From Steromphala cineraria (lineage: Eukaryota; Mollusca; Gastropoda; Trochida; Trochidae), in assembly GCA_916613615.1 (NCBI GenBank), contig OU744731.1, forward strand, positions 19,252,328 through 19,316,327: DNA of 64,000 nucleotides, in the 5' to 3' direction. Positions 32,086 to 44,275 of this stretch are shown here, piece by piece (the first letter of the stretch is position 1; each line of letters begins with the position of its first letter). A program made the translations under genes and the position numbers. The notes under the pieces were generated by a model that did no database searches, had not been told where the DNA came from, and saw only the letters and a list, made by a program, of their open reading frames with translations.

Positions 32086-33165
32086 ATGTCTTCTTTTTAG
32101 TTTAAAAAACGATTTTGCAGACATAAATATCAGTATCAGTTTTAAACTTTCACGATGTTCATAATAGTGACATTTTCCTAAAGGAACGTCACCAAATATG
32201 ACTGTTTCAAAACAACTGAAATTTGCCTAGTTTTGATAAATATGTAATGATCATTGAAAGCATAAATCATCATTGTAAGTTGAGAATATACTTTTCATTT
32301 AACATTAAACTAGGAAAAAAAGTATCTAAAAAAAAGAAATAGAAATGTTCCCACATTGGCCAATATAAGCATGTCACTCTATTCTAGTAGAGGGTAGTGC
32401 TATATTTCAATTTTTTTCATATTGAATACATGGTTATAGTTAAGAGAAAACAACACATTTGCATAGAAGTAATGTGTGACTATATGAAGAATAAATATAA
32501 AGAGGCTGCGGCTCCAAGTTATTTTACTGACCACTTTGAAAAAAATTTCCCTTTCAAAGTTCATATTTCAGAAAACAATTTGAATCGATCAAAAAATGTG
32601 CACCCCTCCTTAAGTGTTTCAACTTTTCTTTGCCAAAGTAAAAAATTCTTGCTCGTAGCTAGGATAATAAAGAAAAATCGTAAAAGACACCCACTATTTT
32701 GAGGCTTTTTTAGGACCAATTTTCCTGAGTGATTTTTTGATAGGCAAGAGTTACCTCCCTTCTGTGGATATTGCTATTGATGCAGAAATAATTACCAATA
32801 TTTTTTCTGATGATTTGATTCTGAAAGACTGTACTGTACACAAACAACATGTAACAGTGATAGTTGTTAAAAGTTGTTGTTTGCATACGTTTTAGCAGTT
32901 TATTAACACATAAAAATTTCGAAATCAGAATAATATAAACATCGTGAGGATTAAACAAAACCCAACACCTTTCAAACTTCGTATGACAATGACATAGGGG
33001 AGGGTCGACTCAGCAGTTAGAGGATTGGGGACCACTTGTCGGGAAATATACAGCCTGGAATTAACATCTTTGCAAATACTAATAAAGATCACTAAATTTG
33101 ACACACGTTACGCTATATGATAATTTAGAATGTTGAAAACAATAGTGACGAAAAACACCACTCAC
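32086..33165. other. Non-coding stretch, nothing supported
   Basis: AT-rich; frames at 32397-32702 and 32710-32958 have no splice or family support. Confidence 0.35.
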
Positions 33166-33195
33166 CAGATCATGTTCGTTCTTTTGTCCCGCCAT
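33166..33195 (-). CDS. Possible first coding exon, ten codons
   Basis: GCAAAATGGCG is a strong animal start context. It reads MAGQKNEHDL and ends at a perfect donor CTG|GTGAGT. The surrounding 33166-33260 is richer in G+C and CpG than the neighbourhood, as expected near a promoter. No downstream exon was identified, so function is unknown and the call is tentative. Confidence 0.35.
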
Positions 33196-33479
33196 TTTGC
33201 TGAACTGAAAGCGAGGCTCCGACGCGAAAATAGCCGATTCTGTCAGGTTTTCTTTCGATTTTGGCACCTGGGAGTACCGATGCCGATGATTATGTTGCGT
33301 ATTCGCTGTTATCGTTTCCAATACGGAAGCGCTTTGTTCTACCACGAGAGGTAATCGTTTCTTTAAGAGAAGCTATTTCTTCAAGTTTTGAACATTTATT
33401 TTCACATCTGTATGGTTTATGTTCAAATCCAGCGTATTTTCCTTCAATTTCGCTGCTTATCTCTCCGATAGTATGGAGG

Positions 33480-33577
33480 GCCTGGATCAGGCATCTCCGA
33501 TTCTATCCCACCAAGGCACCAACTCAGCGTTATATAACAGGGGCTAAATCAACAAGACTTGATCTGCTTCTGTGGGG
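33480..33577. repeat. Right end of a 'CCCCACAGAGGCAGATCAAG' element
   Basis: Shares CATCTCC(G/C)ATTCTATCC and the end GACTTGATCTGCTTCTGTGG with the complete element at 34321-34656. The left half is missing or diverged. Confidence 0.42.
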
Positions 33578-33664
33578 AGAGAATGATTCATTCGAGACAT
33601 ATTGTAGTTTGTTTCTCTCTGTTTAGAAAAAAACCTAAGGTTTCGGTCTTCTAGAAGTCACAAG

Positions 33665-33885
33665 ACGTAAGTACTCCGTATTTCCTCGAATAGACGCCCC
33701 CGGCGTGTAATTTTTCAGACCCCCTTTACCCCGCCGTGTATTCGAAACCCGGCGTCTATTTATATTTTAGTAGGAAACAAATATTATAGATGGTGTAGGG
33801 GCAATACTTTATTCAAATTCAACTACGGGAGCATTAATTAATCAACTTATCACCCGGCGTCTATTAGAGACCCGTGTTTTTATAT
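33665..33885. repeat. Relic with AATAGACGCCC/GGCGTCTATT motifs
   Basis: Repeated forward and reverse GGCGTCTATT motifs (33676, 33758, 33853), similar in style to 11905-12065. Probably an old foldback-type element; boundaries uncertain. Confidence 0.35.
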
Positions 33886-34320
33886 AGCAATATTATATTA
33901 GGTAGGCATTATTTTATAAACAGGTTTTATCGATAGTCGTTGAGCCGTACGTATTTGTATTAATTGCATGTAGAAATGATAATTTCTAAATTAATCCATA
34001 TCATATCCCATATCAAGTGATACATTTCACTCTATGTTATAGTTTCGCCAGAAATACACACTGTATAATAAGAATCTTGGATCAATGTAAACCACATTGC
34101 CTCACAAATCTTTTAAGAAAGACTGGCATATAGATACGATCCAGACATACTTCCATTCAGACAGTGTGAGGTGTAAGTAATTCGTTATCGAGGCACAGTA
34201 TCTCAGACAAATTTAGATTGACATGCCGCAGCTGATGCTAGCGTTACTTATAACGCTTATGAGGGCAAACATATCAACTATTTTCATGTTGTATCATAAA
34301 ATCTTAGAGCACCATCAATT

Positions 34321-34656
34321 TCCCCACAGAGGCAGATCAAGTCATGAAATGTTTATTCAGCCTCTGTCGATTTCCTTTGGGTTCCGGTAATTTATTCTGG
34401 CGGACAAAATTTGCCCTTCAATCAATATGAATTTCTTTAGCAAATGAGAACGTTTCTCGCATAGGTAGGATGGTTCATATCACAACGCCTTTGCCATGAT
34501 TCAGTAGCCTAAATGATGATTTTAGAACATCGTCGCTGATTGCACAACTAACTTTGATTGCCTCCACTCAGACATCTCCCATTCTATCCAACAAAGTTGA
34601 CTTAATAGAACGGAGGCTGTATTAACATTTCATGACTTGATCTGTCTCTGTGGGGA
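34321..34656. mobile_element. 336-bp element with about 47-bp inverted ends
   Basis: Ends TCCCCACAGAGGCAGATCAA and its complement pair over about 47 bp with four mismatches. Partial copies at 33480-33577 and from 48353 show that it is a family. No target duplication recognised; non-coding. Confidence 0.72.
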
Positions 34657-34975
34657 GAGAAAAAAAAGCCCCAACGGTTTGTTTTGAAATAAGACAATAG
34701 TGTGAAGAAGTCATGAAACAGGTACAAAACTTCAATATCTTTCTTCTAAGGATATTTTGAATGCCGATTATCTTTAAAAAAAAACATGTTTGTAAGATCC
34801 ATATACATACATATATTGTTTTATATCGAAGTTCTGTGTATAAGCCGTTGTATAAGATTTCCTACATCTTCATTATACGTTGTCTCTTTATATAAATACC
34901 CGACGACTTGATTCCAATATTCGTTTATATTCGTTTGTTTAAAGCGATGGAATTTTATGGCATAACAAATTGCAC

Positions 34976-35458
34976 CATCCTCGATAATCCAGCGCTTTCA
35001 TTCCGATAAATCTACACTACAAGCCCTGGAAAACTTTACGGGGTTTTACCTCATATCCAATAACCTCCCTTTACATACATGTTATCCAATCAGAAACGAA
35101 ACGCAGACACCAAGTGCGTAAATAACTCGACCGTTCGCGACATCAAGTGAGTGAGTGAGTTTGGGTTTAACTTGTTATCAGCAATTTTTCAGCTTTTTGA
35201 CACGTGGATATTGCCATCTAAAAAGAGTAGACAGATCAGGGAGAAAGGGATCGAACGGACGAGAGAAAAGGCGGACTGAAAGGCATAGTGAGAGATAAAA
35301 AGCTTGTTTTAGAAGTGATCTTATTGGTTGTTAGAAAGCAAGCGTTTTGCTGAGTCATTGCAAAGGGAGGTAAATGGGTTTGAGGTTAAACCCCGTAAAG
35401 TTTTCCAGGGCTTGTAGTATAGATTTATCGGAATGAAAGCGCTGGATTATCGAGGATG
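34976..35458. mobile_element. Mutator-like non-autonomous element with 9-bp target duplication
   Basis: 483 bp. Inverted ends of about 78 bp differ at two positions (begin CATCCTCGATAATCCAGCGC). Flanked by an exact 9-bp duplication AAATTGCAC (34967-34975, 35459-35467). Long inverted ends plus a 9-bp duplication are typical of MULEs. A SINE-like GTGAGTGAGT unit sits inside. No transposase. Confidence 0.9.
35142..35300 (+). repeat. SINE-like repeat inside the MULE-type element
   Basis: TCAAGTGAGTGAGTGAGTTTGG ends one side; CACGTGGATATTGCCATCTA, GGGAGAAAGGGATCG and CATAGTGAGAGATA follow. The same series is found inverted at 35545-35707. Confidence 0.5.
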
Positions 35459-35544
35459 AAATTGCACTAGCCAATCGTAAAAAGTTCAAAGTTCAAGCAA
35501 CACAATTTAGCTCGTCTGTGCTTGTGGTTATTAAAAAGGAATAA

Positions 35545-35707
35545 AGATATCTCTCACTATGTCTTTCTTTCCGTCTTTTCGCTCATCCTTTCGGTCCCTT
35601 TCTCCCGGATCTATCCAATCTCTTTTGGATTGCAACATCCACGTGTTTAATAACTGAAATATTGTTCAAAACACGTTTGATATAAACTCCCTCACTTACT
35701 CACTTGA
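35545..35707 (-). repeat. SINE-like repeat, inverted second copy
   Basis: The reverse complement shares the TGAGT run, CACGTGGATGTTGCAATCC, GGGAGAAAGGGACCG and CATAGTGAGAGATAT with 35142-35300. It lies outside the MULE-type element, so the two copies came separately or the outer one seeded the inner. Confidence 0.5.
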
Positions 35708-36475
35708 GCTAGAGTAACTACCATTACATGACCAGCCAAAGTCTTTCACTGCTTTACACGAAGTCACGTGGTCCTCTCTATCCGAAATTCGTGAAGTTGA
35801 GCACAAATTCAGAATTTGGGCGCTTTTTTCCCGATGTTTACTATACTGTAATCTAGGGTAGGGTATCATAACCAACTCTTTTTCCCGTAAGTACATGTAC
35901 CTAGTGTATTGTTCTTGTGTATGCAAACAAATTGGTGAGTTACTTCAATGGAAGCGTCGCTTTGTTTACTTAAAAACTACTAGTAGGAATATTACGCCCC
36001 GCCTTCTTATGATATGCTACGAGTTCGCTTGTTACTCCAAGAAAAAAACTTTGTTGTACTGACTTCTGTACGAAAATGTCTTAGAATGATAAACTAAAGA
36101 CATTGCAATTGGTCTTATTGAGTACAAGTTCATTAACTCTGAACTTCATTCACGTCTGGTACTTCCTTTCCAATGCAAAGTGCTAGATCATTGTGAACGT
36201 CCGCCATATTAAGTCTTAAGGTTTCATAGCTTCTGATTGGTCGATTCCTGGCATGACCACGCTTTGACCCTTATGACCTGGCAACGATGAATATTAATTG
36301 AGTTAGCTGAGGTAACTAATGGCTTTAGAACTTAGCATTGGTAGCAAAGCCCGAGAAACTTAAAACTTCTCATATCTTTACATGACAACACATTTATAAA
36401 TACATATTCAAAATGTGACTTTTAATAAAAACCTAACTTGGTGCATCTTACACGTGAAGAAAAATGCTGGTATAC
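35708..36475. other. Intergenic, nothing firm
   Basis: Contains CCGCCATATTAAG and ATTGGTC motifs near 36188-36245 that could belong to a promoter, but no exon follows. Confidence 0.3.
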
Positions 36476-36659
36476 TGGACCAGTATACGTCATTAAACCA
36501 CCCTAATATACTGAGGTATACTAATTAGGAAACCACCCTAATTTACTGACGTATACTGGTCAGTATACTCTGAATTTCCATAGCTCAGTATATCTCAGTA
36601 TATCTCAGTATATCTCAGTATATCTCAGTATATCTCAGTATATCTCAGTTTACGTCAGG
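36476..36659. repeat. GTATAC-type array, left border of a 9.9 kb block
   Basis: Starts with the palindrome GTATACTGGACCAGTATAC, then several GTATACT units and about six tandem copies of a 10-bp unit TATCTCAGTA (about 36595-36655). It shares GTCAGTATACTC(T/C)GAATTTCCA with the inverted array at 46062-46395. Confidence 0.7.
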
Positions 36660-37163
36660 AAGTGCTCATTTAAACAAATTCAAGATACATTTGATTTTTG
36701 TGTTATTTATAATGTAGTATTTATATTTTGTTTGGTTTATTCCAGCTGCAATTCTTCTAATCGAACTTTTAGTTAGATAAATAGATAAAACTGATAGATA
36801 ACGTACGACACCATAAACCCAAATGACCTACTCGTTTTTAAATGAGTTGTGTAGTACTGTTTACACAATTGAATTTATCGGCGGGTCAAAGTGAGTAATA
36901 ACATTGATAGGATAGAGTAAAAACCATTAACAGCGAATTAGATTTGAAGGTCATAAACTAAATGATTTTGTAACAATGTTTCAGATTCTGTAATATCGTA
37001 TGGAAACAGGTCTGAAGTATCGCTAGGGGAGAACAGTTATGAAATAACACTTTTACTGATTTATTCATGACTTAAATTAGCCTTACATAGATATCATCAT
37101 AATAGAAATTTAAATACCGATGGATATCTATATCAATGCGGCTTATTAAACGTTGTTCTTTAA

Positions 37164-37512
37164 AGGGGCAGTAGCACGTTTCTTGATAATTTTATATTTA
37201 AAATTTTCACTGATAATTGTATGTTAACGCTAAATGTATTACTTTGATAGTGTCAAAAATCTCAAAATCCAATCATTCATAGTCAGAGAACAAAGTATGA
37301 AGATTTACCTAAAATCCATTGGCGGCCATTTTTTTGTGAACACCTTTAATTCATTTGTGTAAGAAAAAGAATCACATGGCTAAACTTTACATTATATATT
37401 TGAATTATTACTGCTCCATTTGGTTTGAATACATTGCCTTTCAATTGGAACCATTTATTTTCATTTTCCTGACATCACCTTATATTCCCTCTAAAAACGT
37501 GCTACTGCCCCT
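37164..37512. mobile_element. 349-bp element at a TTAA target
   Basis: Inverted ends AGGGGCAGTAGCACGTTT and the complement, flanked by TTAA (37160-37163 and 37513-37516). TTAA duplications are made by piggyBac and Kolobok transposases. Non-coding. Confidence 0.82.
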
Positions 37513-37527
37513 TTAAGCGTAATATTG

Positions 37528-37625
37528 TGGACTATTCAATATAAAGTGAAATTCATCTTCAACATCGTCTTGGCAATAAACGTGTTGATCTGGATAACTG
37601 GCTAAAATCAAGAATCCTTTTTTTC
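37528..37625 (-). pseudogene. Remnant of a LINE ORF2 C-terminus
   Basis: Minus-strand translation gives YPDQHVYCQDDVEDEFHFIL, resembling the Cys...VEDEFHF...C end of non-LTR ORF2 proteins as I remember them. Only about 30 codons; key cysteines are lost. Confidence 0.38.
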
Positions 37626-40600
37626 AAATAACTCCCAATAAAAAGTCTCTAATAATCTAAACATTGCAGGATATTGTGAAATATTAATATCAATGGTTGG
37701 TGGAATGCTTTTTCATATCATTTTAATAGGTATCCATTGGTTAGAAATCCATTTCCTCTTATGAGGGATTGAAATGTAGAACTATATAACTATGCAATGT
37801 ATAATGGGCCGGTGGCCTAGTTACTGAATAAACTCTCTCTCTCTATGAGGGATTAAGAATCAGAATGAATTAGTTTACAATCTTAAAAATTTAGTTTTTG
37901 AAATACATGGCAACCATATATCATTTATACATATTATGTGACATCGGCATTACAATGTATGCCAAAAGATCGGCTGCATAAACAACATGTGAAACTAACC
38001 TTATCGAAAATGAAATCCTCTATATTAAAGCACATAAATCCATCAATGAATAGTGATAACACTATGTTGCAGCACATTGCAGTCTCTGCCTTACTTCAAC
38101 AAAAGTTAGGTACAAATGAATATGCAGAAATATAGGGAAAGAAACTTTGCATTGGGTCTTGGTTAACCTCTAACATCTGATTGGATAACTAGATAAGAGA
38201 GACCAGTGACAAACAATGCCTCGAGTATTACTCACCTGTCAGCGTGGATTGTCAATACACGTGTCAATCTGTCTAATTGACGCCATAAGCTAATGAGGAA
38301 ATGGTATCGTCTAATTGACACCAATAGTTAATGAGGGCTGAATGCTACAAAAACAGATTCCAATATACGGCTTACATTGATGAGCTTGTCTTTGAAAAGA
38401 GAAATACATTACTGAATATATAGATACAGATATACAGCAACAGATATATAAGTGAAACATATTTCATTACACCAAAAGTGCCAAAACCTGCTATCATTGT
38501 GTTCATATTCAGTTAAAATTTTGTTTGCGGTTTTAAAGAAAGAACACATAAAAATAACCTCAAATATAATTAATATTTCCCTTTTGTTGCATATATCTTT
38601 AGCCCAGGTTTTGTTTATAGTTTTGTACAAAAAGACATGACAACCTCAAATGAGTTAAAGATAATGCTCTATTTTGATGCCTGTATGCATCCTTGAAATA
38701 ATTATTTCCACTAGATTATTATCAAACAAGTTTTAGTTAAAAAAGTAAAATGTATTATTTCGAATTAACTGATTTAAAAATTAAAAAGGCAGAATGCATG
38801 TCAGTGCTAAGGGATGTATTGTTTGTCTCTTGTGCCAATTTTGTTGAAGATGAAACATAAAGAAACAAATTCCCTCTCTCTGTTTGATTTTTAGAGGAAT
38901 TATTGGAAAAGTTTAATGAAATTTAAGACAAAATTACGTTTGTGACTTTGATATTGTTGAAATTGATGAAATTTGGAATTTAATTTTTAACTTTGATGCC
39001 AATAATACTTTAAGGAAGAATTTTTTTTATAAAGATTAATGTAACACCGACAATTCTCAAAAGATGTATACTTTTATCATATTAAAAGAAATGAAATTGT
39101 TATCCCATTCATACATTTAAATTGATTATGTCATACCCCTTAATGACCAGTTGTAATGCTCCTAATCAGTATTACTGCCCTCAACTAGAAGTGCTTAATC
39201 AATGAACTATAGCAAAGATTGACAAATATGCATGTGGTTTAACCAAAAAAGAAGGAACCGGATTGGTAAACAACCAAATGTTTATATTTATACCGCGCGG
39301 AAATATGCATGTTCTAGTTCGCCTCTATAATGTAATAAAAAACATGTTATTTTGTGTATCTATGAATAAAAAATTGAAACTTTATTACCAATGCCAGGGT
39401 CGAAAATGAAAGTTACAGGACGTCAGATTGCTCATGCTCAAAACATTGAGGTCTTGTCTTGGGTTATTTAGTGCTTTGAATGTGATATCCCCTGTAGTGA
39501 AATCCCCTGAAGAAATGTGATTGAAAATACAGAAATTCAAAAACTAATCAAATTTCCACAAATCCGTTTAAAAATCAGTAGCCCAACGTCAGGAATGCAT
39601 GTGGGTATGAATTAACAGAGACTATATTAAAATCTCGAGTGTTCCTTTGAGTAGTATATTACAATTGCATATCACACTTTAAGTTCTTAAGAAAATAGAC
39701 TTGATTTACGTACTCTGATTATAGGGCAGTAAATTGTTTTATCTTTATTTTGTATCAAAATGTTGGAATGTGTTATTACAACACATTAACTGACATATCA
39801 GGTTATATGAATTTACAAATGTATTAACTAAGACATTTCAATATTGACGAATTAAATATAATCCAACAATTACCAATACAAGTGCCTGTACCTGAAAACG
39901 AAGTACCTGTAGGCAATACACATTTAAAGGGCAGACCCGCGCGGGGACATATTTACTAACGAGACTTTTATTACAGGGCCATAAAAAGTTCAAAGATACA
40001 GAGATAATGACTTGTTGGGTTGAGGTGTTTTCTTGACATATGCTGGAATATTCCAGCATGGTTAAACATCTTTACATATCTATTATCGTAATGTGTCTTT
40101 ATCCTTTCCTATTGCAATTTATAAACATGAAATAATTGTGGTATTTTCTTTTTGTCAATTGTTCTTTTTGTCACTTGTAACTTGTTTGTGAAGAATGTTC
40201 ACGTACCACAAAAAGGAATAAAAAAGAAAAAAAAAGAAATGTTCACGTTATATAATCTTAAACGGTTCAGACATAAAACTATATTTATAATTAGAATATG
40301 TGATAAAAGAGATGTAAATTCAGGAACAAATAACTGACATTCTCAGTAAAACGCATTAAAATGTAATAACTTTACAAGATAATAATTACAAATAAAGATT
40401 CATATATTTGTTGGTCTGTTTTTAATCTTATAAATCACAGAAAATATACAATCATAGAAAAACAAAACATCAATCATATTCTATTTGTTTTAAAAAGGCA
40501 TGATTCTGTCTTAGAGATATTTGAAATATTTTGAAAGATAGTTTAAATAAATATTTCTGGAGTCAGCGTTTGCCTTGATATGTAAATTCATGTGTTTACG

Positions 40601-43600
40601 TAAGTTAATCACAGGGAACCATACCTATAACTATATATATAACTATTAAGACCGTTTATAAAAAACATTTTTAGCAACAAACCTTATAGATATAGAGATT
40701 ACGATATGAGGAAGAAAAAATCAATTTGTATTACATCAAAAGAAAAAAAATAAGGTTTTTTTCTGCCAAAATATATGTTAAAATACACACAAGTATACAC
40801 TAGTGAAGAAAGTCTAGATAACATTTGCTTCAGTGGGCTTATCTTCACTTCTTTGTTATCAAAGAGATTTCAGTAAAACAAACATCAAAGACAATCATTT
40901 ATCATAGTTATTTGATAGTCACTTATTATGTGAATTGCATATCACCCTTGCTTTTTGAGAAATTATTTTTTACCTACTTCATAAATCGACAAATCAAGTT
41001 CTGAATTTGCAAGAAAAACAAAATCATAATTTTGACATATAAATCGAATTCAGCAACTAAGTATCTGCATTTGCTAACGAGTTACATGTAGGCAATACAC
41101 AAATACTTTGCTGAACCAGGCGGGACACCTCGAGATTTTTATTACAGGGTGATAAAAAGATCAAAGACAGTGAAATTGTCTTTGTGGCGTTTGTGAGAAG
41201 TTTCTTAAATTATCTTTGAATAGCTCAAAACAATGATTTATATTGATATATATAATGATATGATATTTAATATAATGTAAAAATAAATGAATTTCCTTAT
41301 ATAAATAATAGATACATGAATTTCGTTGTATAGATAAATTGATAAATAATATTCACTTATTCCATCTTGAAGTTGCGTGAGATCAATAAATCTTTATTTC
41401 AGTACTTATAAGGCCTCATGCCTGTAGAAGTTATTTGCTTTAAAGACATTTGTTCTAAATAAAGTTACATAATATATGTACATGTAATAACTGAGTATTG
41501 CTTTTTGTTAATAATAAGATATTTTCCCGTAGATTATACTTGGAAGATGCATCGTCAAGTTAAGAATTAACAACATCCTTCATTATTCTCAGTTTAAGAA
41601 AAATAATTCAAACATACAAATCAGTTAAAAACACTATTGTACATAATAAATGTTTAAATGTATTTTTTTCCTCTCCGATGAGATTTATCTATTGCTGTAA
41701 ATACATAGTCAGAGGGAAACAAAATGACATTCACAGTTCATTTGTTTTAAAAGGGTTCATTCTGCATTATAAACGTAAGTCTTTGTTACTAAAGTTGAAA
41801 AAATAAAAAGTAAAAAAGTAGACGACGCATTCAAGGGCCTAGGTACATGACATCAAATTCGAAAGTAACATACCTTTTACAGAGAATGAAAATAATTAAT
41901 GCAGAAACCTTTCAAACTGTATGTAACTACGGGACAACACAACTTGGCACATGAGAGAAGAGGAGTTTGACACTGAGTCATTAATGACAGCAAGCAATCA
42001 GTCATGAATGGGCACCAACTGGACCCCTGTCAACACACTATGACTAAAACAACATAATAAACGCTCTTGGAAGTCTCTTATTACTATAAAAACAGGTTAA
42101 CATCAAAGATATTGTAAAAAAAACATAATTAGTTCATAATTAAGATATCAATAATGATGTTGTGATATCTAAATATGGATTAATTAAGAATTAAGGAAAT
42201 GTGAGTTTGTCTCCATCTATTGAATCAACTGTGGTATTAGACACAGATTAATCAAGAGTATTCATTCATGAGGTGTGAGTCTCAAAGAGTGCAAAAACTC
42301 ATGATGTTAGGTCAGGGAGAATGTGTAAACAGTGTTTAGAGATTATATTATCAAATAATTTCATTGGTGTATATGAAAAAAGTGTAAAACAAGTAGTTGT
42401 TGGCTATCAGCCAAAGAGATCTCAAAGATTCAATTCCAGTGAATATGTAATCATTGCTAAGAAACAATGAAATTTTTTATATATCTATGATTTTTATTAA
42501 TGAAAATGGATCAGCACAATAAACTTTCAGCATATTTTAGTGCTGTTCCTTTAGATCTCACAAAAAAACAACATCAAAATTCACAAAGTAATTAGATAAG
42601 TATTTACACGATGATAAAATAGCGGACAGCAATAAACGGTAAACAATCAACAATGATAAATTGAATTTAGGAGTTTAATAATTATTTATATTGTTGTGAA
42701 TCGTGCATAAATGTTTGGACAGATTCAAGGAAATTCTGATTAAATAATATGCTTGAATATTAGTTAACATATAGAATGGTATACAAATGCCGTCTATAGA
42801 CAAATTTATTAGAACTTATCAAAGTATGGGCAATAAATAAATATTCATATATGTATTGTATCATGTTATTAAATTATTGCATCTAAATAAAGTGAATAAC
42901 AACCAAATGTTTTTTCGTAATATATGTAAATATAAAGTAATATAAAGTCATTAATAGGACTTTTTTTCCAGGGGACTCTTTTTTCTTGTCAAATTTAGGA
43001 CTTTTCTTCTGGTAACTTTCTTCCAAACACAGATTTTTGGCCAACGGTCGCTGTATATAGAATACAATAGGAAATAAAGGAAATAGTCTTCATGATTACG
43101 ACAACAAGAACAAGCTGTTCATGGAGATATAACCGTCCATTCAACTAAAAGACGACAGTGCATTTACAGATGATAAACGCCACCTTGTTTTGCATGAATC
43201 CAAAACTAAATTTAAAAAAAAAATGCTGCTTGCACATATTGCTTATTTCATACGACAAAAGTGTTTTTATATGGACACTGGATAACAATAAACACACATA
43301 TTGAAAAATGTTGGATTAACTATACATGTAAATTGCACACAAAAGTTTATTTATAACTATGAATAAAATAGGGTAATTTCACATGGGCATTTAATAGGTC
43401 ACTAAATATATAATTCGGTTCGCTGATCTTTTAAGCTTGGATTCTGCATTTATCCTTTTTCATTTTGTATAAGTAAATCCTTTTTAATTGCATTCTTCAT
43501 TGAGAATAAATCACTTGAGATCAAGCTGGAAGTGAATCTCAGGCAGCAAATACTTGCTTGTTTTCGTGTCCTAATTCATGTATCATTAACATGAATAATA

Positions 43601-43747
43601 TGTTTAAACCAACTTAATGTTTACCAAATCTGCCAGTTTGTTAGATGTAGCAATGAATGGATTCTAAAAGTTTAGAATTTTCTTGGATGGTTGCTGTAAT
43701 ATTTCCAAACATGATAGATTTAATGTGTTAGGCATGATATATTTGAT

Positions 43748-44275
43748 ATGATAAACGTAAAGAAATACATAAGAATTAACTCAGATAAATATTTTCCAAA
43801 TGAATTACTTCACAGATATTGTCTTTTTCACAAGGATACAAATGGCCATCAGATGAATGTGTTAAGCTACAGTAATAGTACGTTCTTACTAAATGCAAGT
43901 TTATCCAACAAAGTTAGCTGTAAATTTAAACATATATTATTTCAAATTATGTACTGTAGGCTTCGTTTAGGCTCTAGTGATCTAGATTTTAATAAATTTG
44001 AAAGGCATATTTCAGATGATCCCACCTGTTCATGAGGCGCTAATCTCATTATTTACTGGTTTTCCCAAACTTTTCTCACTTAAGAAATGGTGCATTATAC
44101 TACCAAAAAGGTACAGCTTAAAACAATCTTATATGGAAACCATGATATATCTGATCTTGGCAACTTCACCATTTTAAAATCTGTTAACCTCTTCATCACC
44201 ACTTCTAATAGATTATTTTGTTTTAACCATATCTTATTCAGAAGAATAGGATTGGGAACAAGTTGTCCAATTTAG
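43748..44275 (+). pseudogene. Remnant of a LINE ORF2 C-terminus
   Basis: Frame 43748-44035 ends YCRLRLGSSDLDFNKFERHI then SDDPTCS and a stop. The next codons read GANLI, and a second frame from 44087 continues. LRLG...L...F...C is the usual lead-in to the CCHC-like tail of LINE ORF2. Multiple stops; old and inactive. Confidence 0.45.

Noticed and set aside
32397..32958. 101- and 82-codon frames between repeats
   Set aside because: No start context, splice site or family similarity; AT-rich composition explains them.
35696..35926. 76-codon minus frame ending in serines
   Set aside because: Starts inside the SINE-like repeat; no exon signals.
37806..37850. GGGCCGGTGGCCTAG as a possible tRNA or tRNA-derived SINE head
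   Set aside because: The cloverleaf arms do not follow and no internal promoter B box could be placed.
38409..38640. Frames on both strands over the same DNA
   Set aside because: Both are Ile/Tyr/Lys-rich products of AT-rich sequence and neither has support.
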